Shown here: positions 55,258 through 64,000 of the stretch, piece after piece | Layout of the letters: every line of letters begins with the position of its first letter | Numbering within the stretch: the first letter of the stretch is position 1 | Source of the DNA: Sorghum bicolor | Taxonomy: Eukaryota; Streptophyta; Magnoliopsida; Poales; Poaceae | Length of the DNA: 64,000 nucleotides | Direction: 5' to 3' | Assembly: GCF_000003195.3 (NCBI RefSeq) | Contig: NC_012872.2 | Location: forward strand, 22,344,066-22,408,065 | The notes under the pieces: model-generated | The model's database searches: none | What the model was told of the DNA's origin: nothing | The model's input: only the letters and a program-made list of their open reading frames with translations | Made by a program: the position numbers and the translations under genes

Positions 55258-58200
55258 TTATACATTCAGCAGAGCTTGGATCGCCAATATAGCGCGCAAA
55301 CGGATTTGATCGGCTTCTTCTATCTCCTTGACGTCTTCATCGGCAGAACCCTCCACTGGTTTCAACTTATTTTCATCTGCAATGCCTTGCGGGCTTGAGT
55401 GTTTCACTCTTGTTCGAGGGTCTTGATCATTTCAGGCAGTTGACTTTCTTCTTGTTGAGCTTGGGACAGAGCCTCTTCTACTTGCTTAAGCTCTGCCAAC
55501 AAGGCTTCCCTTTTTGCCGATAGGTCGGAGATCTTTTGTTTCAACATATCTCCAGAGGATTTTAGAATGCCGATGCTCTTGTGTTTCTCATCGGCATGGT
55601 GCTTCACTTTCATTACCTCCTCTAAGAGCTGGGCATGAGTGGCTCTATCGGCAAGGCGTTGGACAGCCTTTTCATACTGAAGCTGGCGGCTTTCTAAGTG
55701 TGCAGCCTGAAAAGAGTCTCCTCGGCATCGGTAGGGATTTGGCCTCTGAGAGCCTTAAATAGAACCTTGGCTGGATCAGAGTCATCAACCAGTTGAGCTG
55801 TGTCCTAATGAAGCAGGGCCAACAGATCTTCCAGCTTTGCTCCGATTTCTGCTGATGAAATCCCAACTGCTTGAGAAGAGCTTGCTTCATCGCCTTCATC
55901 GTCAGAAATTTCAATGGCAAAGGAGAACAAGCTGTCGGGAGAGTCCTGTTCCTGAAAAGAAAATAAAATAAGTTATTTGATGATCAAGTACTGTTGATGA
56001 AAAATAAAAATCAGGTGACTTACTTGTTTCGGGGCAATTTCTCACCTTTGGCTAGCTGAAGCCAATGGTACCATGGGTTGATCGGCTGGAATTGCCGATA
56101 GAATAATGTCAGCTGAAAATTATATAATAATAATGAGTGCTGCAAGTTAAAAAATCCATCGGCAAATAATCTTATGGATATGACTTTACCTTGAGGGGGT
56201 GCAGTGCTCGTCTGGATTGAAGAAACTACTAATGATATAATTGATTCCACTGGATCAGTGGTCTGCTCATGTACATCGGCTAGTGTCTCTTCTAGCTGAG
56301 GTTCTTGTTGTGGCTGAGGTGGAAACGGTGCTTGTTGTGTCTGAGTCTCTGGTGAAGAAGGGGACGATTCCACATGAATCGGTGACCCTAGAGGAGGAGG
56401 AGGAGGAGGAGGCGCTGCTTTCTTCTGACGTTTTGCTTGTGAATTAGTACTCTTGGGACCATTTCTCTTTACTTGGCTGGACTGGGGGGCATCGGCAGTT
56501 GTCTTCGTACTTCTAGTCTTCGCCGATTTGCCAGTTTGCTGGTACAACGATAAAAGTTTCATAAGTACAAGTGTAACCGAGTATTGATGGAATTTTGGTT
56601 GAGACAATGAAAGTGATCGATGAAGTCCCCATGGCAGCTGATGTATCCTGAAAAGGCCGTATAAGTATAGAATGGAATCGGTATAAATTGAAGAGATAAA
56701 AACTTTCTACCTTGAAAACATGCGCCAAAGCAGCAGCAGCGACCGATGGAGACGTCTTGGCCCGCTTGGTGGTGATTTTCTTGGAACGCACACCCCGGTG
56801 CATTAGAGCCGCTAAGCTTGGTGCATTGTTGCCGATCAAAGAGATCGGGCCCGATGGGAGGAGTTCGATCGGCTTGCCGCTTCTGCTGACCGACGGTGGA
56901 GTATATCGACCTGTATAAAACAGAGGAAGTAAGTTGCTGATAACAACAAAAGTAGTAGGATTGAGGCATCGGTTGAAGACTTACAGTGTTCTCAGGGACC
57001 TTGTACGTGGAGTCGATCATACCGCGGTATGTAAGAGCCGATCTGTAGAACAATTGCTCTTTCCACTCCGCCCACCATTGTTTGTACGCCTGGGTGATGA
57101 AGAGAGCTAGGATCCAAGTCGATAAGTCGATATCTGATGTGTCGGCATTTGGCGGAAGTTGGGCTATTCTGATCCACTCAAGACCACTGGTGATGACCTG
57201 TCTTGGTTTCACCACATCGGTGTAGCAGAGCGCAATCAGCAACTGTCCGAAGGCCAATTGATGGGCCAATGCCGATGGATTGTAGAACTCGTAGGTGAGA
57301 TTGGAAGCTTTCCCACTACCAAAGAAGTTCACTGGTATAGCCCTTGGAGTGATAATTGCCATCATCAGATCATGGTCCTTGTTGAGAGCATTATCCAAGG
57401 GATGAAAAGTCAGGGGAAATCTGGTGTCGGGATCCTCATAAGGCATCCATGCCCGTTGTTCTTTGGCCAGACCCTCATAAAGAGTCTGAAAGAATCGGCT
57501 AACCTGATCTTCATTACCACCGGTACCCGGTAGAACTATGGCAGCTTCACCATAGTTCAGAGGGGAGCGAGTTGCTGATTCCTCCTCATCCAGCTGATGA
57601 TCTTCAGCTATATCTCTGGGGAAGCGCTGTGCAAAGAGGTTGAATTCAAGGCGCTTATGCATGTGGACACTAAGCCACATATTGATGAACCACCAGGGTC
57701 CCCCTAAGTTACCGATGGGATGGCCTAGCAGGAGTTTCTTAGCTACCTGATGGAGGAGGTGATAAACGGAGCCGAGCAGATATCGGCCAAGAGGAAATCG
57801 GCCACCATTGGCCAGTCTTTCCGCTGCCGATAGATAGACAGAGGTTGGTCCCACCGATTGGCCACAGAATACAAACTTGTCCAGCCACATGTTCAAGAAA
57901 ATGGCCCGCTCTCTTTCCCCGATAGATCCTGTTTTTTAGTACTTCTGAATATATCCAGACCAACCACCGATAGCGCGAGTCTCTACCTTAGAACTGGGCT
58001 TGGTGTCAAACAGATGACTATTATCGGCAGTTGATATGTCTAAGCCAGTGAGCATGATTACATCAGCAAGAGTAGGTGAAGCAGGGCCATGGCCAAATAC
58101 AAAAGCATTGAGCATGTCTGACCAAAAGTACGAGGCAGCTATCAGCAGCGACTCGTTCCTCTCCATATCGGCAATAGATAACCTGATGCATTGGTCTAAT

Positions 58201-58583
58201 TTCCACTCACCCCATTGGACTTCATTTGAATGGCTGACTCTCAGGAACCAGTCTTTCCATCCTTTGGTGGGACTGGGCCAGGAATGGAAAGCATCTTTCC
58301 ATAGATCTAAGGAGAAGTTCTCGCCTCTAAAAGGGATCTTATTTGTCTCTGCGTTTATCAGATCGGTAGGATCTGGGTTTCCCAATGGACCAAGGCACTG
58401 GAAGTGAGGTTGATCGGTAGGAATAACAATTTTATCAGCCAACTCCTAAAGAGATAGAGGATGAAAGAATAGAAAAGAAAGAAAAAGTACTCAGTAATCA
58501 GATTTGCAGATGAACAGGAGTACATTAAAAGTATAAAAGAAGGATGGTAGGCTGACCTCAGGAACGATGAAGTTGATGGCCAT
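55258..58583 (-). pseudogene. Antisense extra gene of copy A, broken
   Basis: ATG 58583 (MAINFIVPEV); the ATG used in copy E (MALPEN) is GCG here. Exon 2 starts after TTTAG at about 58449 (ELADKIVIPTDQPHFQCLG) and ends before a GTAAGT donor at about 56985. It contains the same domain landmarks, with a stop and frameshift at 57897-57935 after YIQKY beside a T-run. Exon 3 begins near 56909 and ends in a normal GT donor after HVFK near 56712. The basic and proline-rich exon (56540-56190; SQAKRQKKAAPPPPPPP) and the coiled coil (55900-55260, ending ALLNV) follow, with frame breaks near 55720 and 55810. TAA at 55260-55258. Confidence 0.82.
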
Positions 58584-58737
58584 TTCTTCCCGAGGAAGGG
58601 GAGAGATCGAAGACTTGGAAGATTGGTGGAGGAGGCCCTTGCTGGAGTTCTTGGAGTTCTCAGGCAATGCCGCCGCCAGGAAAGTGGATTTGAGGCTGTA
58701 GAATGGCAAGATGGAGAAAGAGTACCGGAGAAGAAAG

Positions 58738-58745
58738 TATTTATA
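58738..58745 (-). promoter_or_regulatory. TATA box of the antisense gene, copy A
   Basis: TATAAATA on the minus strand, about 155 bases before ATG 58583, same context as in C and E. Confidence 0.6.
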
Positions 58746-58790
58746 GGACAAAACGGGCAAGGGGAAATCTGACTTATCTCTTTTCCGCAT

Positions 58791-59130
58791 GCATGAAATC
58801 TGAGGGTGTTCAGATGGATATGGTAACTGTTCGCACGATAATCAAGGGATTGCGCAGGTGATTTGACAGCGAGCGGTCATGATTTTGAAGATATTTTACT
58901 GTGCAAGATCGCCTGATCGGTCCATCGGCAGTTTTCTCTAACGGTAATATTGCCGATGAGTGCATAGGTGGGGAGGTTCAGCTCAAGAGGTTGAGAAAGT
59001 CGAGGAATCTGTAGGAGAATCGAGCTAAAGATGTTTAGATTTGGTTGCTGATTACCAAATTGGGGGAAGTAATTGCGGAAAGGCGTCATTACTGCAGAGA
59101 ATTTCGGAGCATTAATGATTTTATACTCCA
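58791..59130. other. Non-coding stretch between antisense-gene promoter and PPT, copy A
   Basis: No supported gene. One copy of the GTCCATCGG/TAACGGTAATATTGCCGATG module at about 58918-58966. Confidence 0.5.
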
Positions 59131-59145
59131 AAATTGGGGGGCATG
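59131..59145 (+). other. Polypurine tract of copy A
   Basis: AAATTGGGGGGCATG directly before the 3' LTR. Confidence 0.8.
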
Positions 59146-59872
59146 TGTTGACACCATTTCTGGACACGTATCGTTTGATATGCACCTGGAGTTAACGGAA
59201 TGTGGATCGGCAGATGGAGCAATGGTGACTGGTCTACAGGGGAGTTGCCGATGAAGGTGGTTGTCGATGGGGAAACAACCGAATATGACTAATTCTAGAA
59301 GTGGTAACGTATTCATGCCGACGAGCAGTGCCGGTGTTTGCCGATGGCTGTAACAGGTAGTCTGCTGATGACTCTGAAGAAAAGCGCGGAGGTTGCCGAT
59401 TGATTCGTGGCAATGTCCCGATCGGTTACGGGGGATAGTTTAATGTTGTCCTTAGCTATTAGGATTCGTTTTGTATACGGGTTCCGTTTAATTTGGAATT
59501 CGAGTCTTAGTCGTATCTGGTTGTAGCTCTTTGGACAGGGTATAAATGTAGACCCTGGGACAATGTAATGAGACATCTATCAATCAATCAAACACAAGTT
59601 TTTACCCATATTCTAGCATCTACTTTTTCGATGACTTCGTCACATTTTCCTTTCATTATGAGTTCTTAGGAATTCGTCGGGTCAAACTCGGCGCGTTCTC
59701 AAGTTCCACGTGAGCACCTCTTGGCCGTGACATCTGGGTGCATTGCTGATGTCGGGACCAAAGTGTTCGAGTTACCACCTTTGTCGATTGTAAGGTCAAA
59801 TCGGCTGGCACGCCTTAACATTTGTATCGAGTATTAGCCCTTTGTGTTTGCAGATCAGCTTTTGCATCAACA
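59146..59872 (+). repeat. 3' LTR of copy A (727 bp)
   Basis: TGTTGACACC to GCATCAACA. TATA box TATAAAT at 59541-59547. Followed by TSD CACCA (59873-59877). Confidence 0.92.
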
Positions 59873-59877
59873 CACCA

Positions 59878-60382
59878 CATCAATAGATCTCTAGTTTAGC
59901 ATAGCTACATATGATTAGAATTAGGAGTCAATATTCGATTGGTTTCCGGATCTGTCAAGAGGATTCTTGGTAATTCCTCTATTGTTCTTCATTTGTTCGT
60001 CATTGTTCTTCAATATTATGAATATGACTTTGTTCTACTTCTATATATTGATTATGACTTTGCTCTACTTGTTTATATTTGCAATTATATTATTCTTAGT
60101 TTATCATAGTTATATGCTTGGCTTGGTTAGATTGGAATTATATACATGTTTAGGATCGTATAGTGTTTATCCATGTGTACAGTGGGTAAATGATAAGTAT
60201 TGTGTAGTCGTGGTGCCTATGCCGTATTTATCTGTGATTGTACCCTATATGCCGGATCGCGGGTAAGTTCATGGTAGTGACATCTCCATTGATTCTTATA
60301 TAGTCCCCCTCTCGTGTATAGGGCAGGTAGAGCAACATTATTACATGGAAGTGATTGCTATGTTTCTCATCTTCCTTGCTAT
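59878..60382 (+). other. Unassigned sequence X, right part
   Basis: Continuation of 13244-13437 past copy A. AT-rich and non-coding; segments such as CTCTAGTTTAGCATAGC and a run of ATGACTTTG(T/C)TCTACTT repeats (60020-60070) are visible. It ends where the gag of copy D becomes recognisable. It could be the R/U5 part of an LTR or another leader; no PBS found. Confidence 0.35.
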
Positions 60383-63043
60383 GTTCTAGAATCAAGGATT
60401 GGTCAATCAGCCGATGAATCTTGCTCAGCAGGTTGGTGGTCAACATGCGGTGGTTAATGCTATGTTCCCTGGTGATCGTGCACCTCAGAGACATGTGGAA
60501 GCTTATCAACAAGTGCCAGATCCACAGCCCGCTCATCGGCAGGATGCCGATGCCTATTGGGCCGATAGGATAGCAGAGGTTATGAGAGATCAGTTTGGGA
60601 TAAAACCCAAAGTCAACACTCATTCTTATCGGACACAGTATCCTCCTACATATGACTTAATTCCACATCCAAATTGGTAGAAAGTGCCAGATTTCACTAA
60701 ATTCTCTGGACAAGATGATACATCAACTATGGAAGATGTTAATAGGTTCATCATCCAGTGTGGAGAAGCTACCAACAGAGATGAGTTAAGAGTTCATCTA
60801 ATCTCATCATCTTTGTCTGGATCGGCCTTCACTTGGTTCATTTCAATGCCTCCAAACTCAGTAATCACCTGGGCCGATCTTGAAAAGCAATTTCATAAAT
60901 ACTTCTTTTCTGGAGTTCATGAGAAGAAGATTACCGATTTAGTCAGGCTGAGGCAATGCAATGATGAATCGGTGGAAAGCTTTGTGCAAAGGTTGTGGGA
61001 TGTCAAGAATAAATGCTATAGTCTGGTTCTAGACGATCGGTAGCTAGCCGATTTGTCTTTCCAGGGATTGTTGCCGCATATCAAGGATAAGTATGCTTCC
61101 CAAGAGTTTGAAAGCTTAAGTCATTTGGTGCAGAGAATCTCTAATCAAGATACCAAAGTTTTTAAACCTAAGAGAGCATGGAATAAGAAGGTGTCATTTG
61201 TCGATGAGGCAGCAAGTTCAGACTCTAATGAAGACCAGTCATCGGCTTAGTAGAATGGGTGCAGAACAAGAAGCTGATGTCTTGTCCATTTGGCCATAAG
61301 GAACGAGAGAAGTTTGCTTTTGATATAACCAAAGCTGATAGGATATTTGATTTTCTGCTTTAGGAGAGGCAAATCAAATTGTCACCAAACCATGTGATTC
61401 CATCGGTAGAAGAATTGAAGAAGATCAAGTATTGCAAGTGGCATAATGCAACGTCTCATAGTACAAATGAGTGCAAAGTATTCAGACAACAGTTGCAATC
61501 GGCCATAGAGTCTGGGAGGATTAAATTTGATAGCTCCAAAGCCCAGAAGCCGATGAAGATTAACTAGCATCCTTTCCCCACGAATATGCTGGATGCTAAG
61601 GGAAAGACTAAAGATTTAACTTCAGAGGCAGCTGAGAAAAGCGCATCGGCAGACCCCCAGCATCAAATCACTACCGATGACGCCAAGGGCAAAGGTTTAA
61701 TCCAGGAAGGCATTAGTTCTGGAAAAACCCCTCGGTCCGGCATTGTGATCACTCATAGGCGGCATTGGGAAACATGGCAACAGCGGGAAGATCGGTATCG
61801 ACTCCAGCAGGAGGATCGTCGCAGAGAAGAAGAGAGACGCCGACAAGAATGTGATCGACATAGAGATCATTGGAATTACCCGTTCTTCATCCACTCGTGG
61901 GAGCAGAATATCAAGTTACTGACTGTCAGAGATTGCCCTGAATGCAATGACTATAATCGGCATGATCGATCGGATCGGCGCTATCAGAACAATGATCGGC
62001 GCTTTAATGGGCCGATTAGAAGGAGGATGTCAGTTCATGATTGGCTGGGGGCAGGCTCAGTGTACATGATAGGCTTGGTGAACGTGTTGGCTATTTTCCA
62101 AGAAACCAAGAGGAGCTTGAAGAGGTGGCAAATGCACGACTTCCCGATGAGTTTATATTTTGCAGGGATGCTAACACTTATCGGCTGGAATTAAAAGAGG
62201 TTCATAATCAACCAAGGAGGCAACCACAGCTTCCCCGGTGGTGTCCAAGAGGATTGACTAGAATGCAGAAGAGGAGGATGCAGCGAGAGCGGCAAGAAGA
62301 ACTAAGCAAGGAAGAAAATTTTCCTAATCGGCAGCAGTCAGACCCCAAGGGAAAAGGCCCATCTACAGATGTTAATATGGTATTTATGTTGCCGATGGAA
62401 TTTCTTGCGCCCTCTAGTGATGATGAAGAGGCGAATTTCCTTGATCGGATAGCTCAGTTAGCTCTCGACCCGATGACAACAATATTTGAAAAGCCCACTG
62501 ATGATGAGAGACAGCACCTCAAAGCTTTATTTGTCAAGGGTAGGGTTGATGGTCAGCCGATGACCAAGATACTCGTTGATGGTGGAGCTTCTATCAACAT
62601 CATGCCATATGCAGTTTATTGGAAGCTTGGCAAAGGGGATCAGGATTTGACCAAGACCGATATGATGTTGAAAGATTTCGAAGGGAATGTATCTCTGGTC
62701 AAGGGAGCTATATGCATTGAATTGACCATCGGCAGCAAGACCTTGCCGACAACTTTCTTTGTCATGAGTGGAAAGGGTGCTTATAATTTACTATTAGGGA
62801 GAGATTGGATTCATGTCAATTGTTGCATTCCATCTACAATGTAGCAATGCTTGGTTCAGTGGGATAGGTGACAAAATTGAAATTGTCCCAGGAGATTCTT
62901 CATGTGTCAGTGCATTGGCAGAGGCAGATACTTATGAGAAGACCAGATGCATTTCAGGGGAAGTTTGAGAGAAGGATTTTCTCAAGGTTGCCGATTATGA
63001 AATTCTAACGATCCAAGCAGTCGGTTTTGATGAAGAGTTTTAA
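60383..63043 (+). pseudogene. gag-protease of copy D, truncated and broken
   Basis: Capsid region (YWADRIAEVMRDQFGIKPK, TMEDVNRFIIQCGEA, FTWFISMPPNSVITWADLEKQFHKYFF), zinc-knuckle-like CKWHNATSHSTNEC near 61432-61475, basic segment, and protease VDGGASINIMPYAVYWKLG near 62580. Stops near 60678, 61041, 61361 and 61565, frameshifts near 61235, 62040 and 62850. The natural end TAA (63041-63043) overlaps the RT start. Confidence 0.87.
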
Positions 63044-64000
63044 TGGATAGGTTCGCCGATGATGGAAAGTTAGGCCAGGGGTTTACATCGGCCGATGATT
63101 TAGTAGAAGTAGATATAGGTAATGGTGATAGGGCAAGGCCTACTTTTATTAGTGCTAAATTAGATCCTGAGTGTAAGCAACAATTAACCGATTTGTTAAA
63201 CGAATATAAAGATCGCTTTGCTTGGGATTATACCGAGATGCCTGGTTTAGACCAATTGATTGTTGAACACCGGTTGCCTATCAAGTCTGGGTTTCAGCCG
63301 CATCAACAACCAGCACGCCGATGCAATCCTAATATTCTTCCTGATATTAAGGCCGAAATAACTAAACTTATTGAAGCTATGCCGAATGGATTTCTAATGT
63401 TGTTCCTGTTTATAAGAAGAATGGGAAACTTCGTGTCTGCATTGATTTCAGGAATCTCAACAAAGCTACGCCGATGGATGGATATCCAATGCGAGTTACC
63501 GATTTGTTAGTTGATGTTGCGGCTGGACATCGTGTTATTAGCTTTATGGATGGTAATGCAGGTTACAATCAAATATTCATGGCTGAAGAGGATATTCCCA
63601 AGACCACATTTAGATGTCCTGGTCATGTTGGATTGTTTGAAGATAGTCATGACCTTCAGCTTAAAGAATGCCGGTGCTACTTATCAAAGGGCCATGAATT
63701 TTATCTTTCATGAGTTCATCGGCAAGTTGGTGGAGATTTATATTGATGATGTGGTGGTTAAGTCTGGAGATTTCACAAAGCATCTTGCCGATCTGCGAAA
63801 AGTGCTGGAATGCATAAGGAAGCATGGTTTAAAGATGAATCCTAATAAATGTGCATTTGGTGTGTCGGCAGGACAGTTTCTTGGTTTCATGGTGCATCAA
63901 AGGGGGATTAAAATTAGTAGGAGATCTATTGATGCCATCAACAAGATAGTTGCTCCCACTAATAAAACTGAACTTCAATCATTGATCGGTGAGATTAATT
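63043..64000 (+). pseudogene. RT of copy D, 5' part, broken, continues past the window
   Basis: ATG 63043 (MDRFADDGKLGQGFTSADDLVEVDIG). RT motifs HRLPIKSGFQPHQQPARRC and, after a deletion near 63378 that removes the KFIRQCRYAEW segment and shifts the frame, YPMRVTDLLVDVAAGHRVISFMDGNAGYNQIFM. Another shift lies near 63640. YIDDVVVKSGDFTKHL is at about 63738-63785. The window ends inside the connection domain (LQSLIGEIN). Confidence 0.87.

Larger units (their letters stand above)
13438..59872 (+). mobile_element. Tat-lineage Ty3/gypsy element, copy A, with nested inserts
   Basis: Both LTRs (13438-14163 and 59146-59872) are flanked by the 5 bp TSD CACCA (13433-13437 and 59873-59877). Total span is 46,435 bp, of which 34,069 bp is copy B plus a 5 bp TSD; its own length is therefore about 12,361 bp. 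The parts in order are LTR, PBS, gag-PR, RT-RNH-aRNH-IN (split by B at IN), stem-loops, antisense gene, PPT, LTR. LTRs differ at about 47 of 726 sites by my count (about 6.5%), the oldest of the nested set. All genes are heavily broken. Confidence 0.92.
60383..64000 (+). mobile_element. Tat-lineage Ty3/gypsy element, copy D, 5'-truncated, runs off the window
   Basis: Same family as A, B, C and E. It begins abruptly in gag (NQGLVNQPMNL), without LTR, PBS or the first third of gag. It continues through protease and RT to the last base of the window. The missing 5' part may lie on the far side of sequence X or be deleted. Confidence 0.88.

Noticed and set aside
1..64000. CRISPR arrays, operons, ribosome binding sites, tRNA genes
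   Set aside because: The content is plant nuclear retrotransposon DNA. I saw no regularly spaced short repeats of CRISPR type, and tRNA-like matches are only primer-binding sites.

Overview
This is a gene-poor stretch of plant nuclear DNA, almost certainly from a grass (Poaceae). It is built almost entirely of LTR retrotransposons stacked inside one another. I see no tRNA gene, no CRISPR array, no bacterial feature, and no host gene that can be supported outside a transposon. The grass assignment rests on the element types: Tat-lineage Ty3/gypsy elements with two RNase H domains and an antisense extra gene, an Athila-type element primed by tRNA-Asp, a chromovirus with a 4 kb LTR and an orf0 upstream of gag, and a Cassandra TRIM with 5S rRNA sequence in its LTRs. 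The species cannot be read from the sequence.

Layout. 1-3520: end of Tat copy E (antisense gene and 3' LTR). 3521-6076: minus-strand fragment F of a different Tat-lineage element (RT/RNase H, archaeal-type RNase H, integrase). 6077-6840: Cassandra. 6841-13243: truncated minus-strand Tekay-like chromovirus (gag, orf0, PBS, one 4033 bp LTR). 13249-13437 and 59878-60382: two halves of an unassigned non-coding sequence X with a TATA box. 13438-59872: Tat copy A (TSD CACCA), split in its integrase by Tat copy B at 20652-54720 (TSD CTATC). B is split in its RT by inverted Tat copy C at 25572-37954 (TSD AGGAT), and in its antisense gene by an inverted Athila-type element at 43257-52536 (TSD GTGGT). 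60383-64000: 5'-truncated Tat copy D, running out of the window in its RT. When inserts and one TSD copy per insert are subtracted, A, B and C measure about 12.36, 12.40 and 12.38 kb, which supports every boundary.

Counted by eye, LTR pairs differ by about 6.5% in A, 3.2% in B and 1.0% in C, in the same order as the nesting; the Athila pair differs by about 3%.

Each 12.4 kb Tat element has the order LTR, PBS, gag-protease, TAATG overlap, RT-RNaseH-aRNaseH-integrase, two stem-loops, a convergent antisense gene, polypurine tract, LTR. The antisense gene is best preserved in copy C. There it has its own TATA box, five phase-consistent introns, a plant-mobile-domain-like body, a basic and proline-rich linker and a coiled-coil end: 955 codons with one nonsense codon. 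The Tat family is also saturated with the word GCCGAT/ATCGGC in coding, intronic and LTR sequence alike, while the Athila element in the same locus nearly lacks it. The Athila-type element carries a small extra ORF behind its own TATA box, with a paired GC-rich module that also occurs in its LTR.
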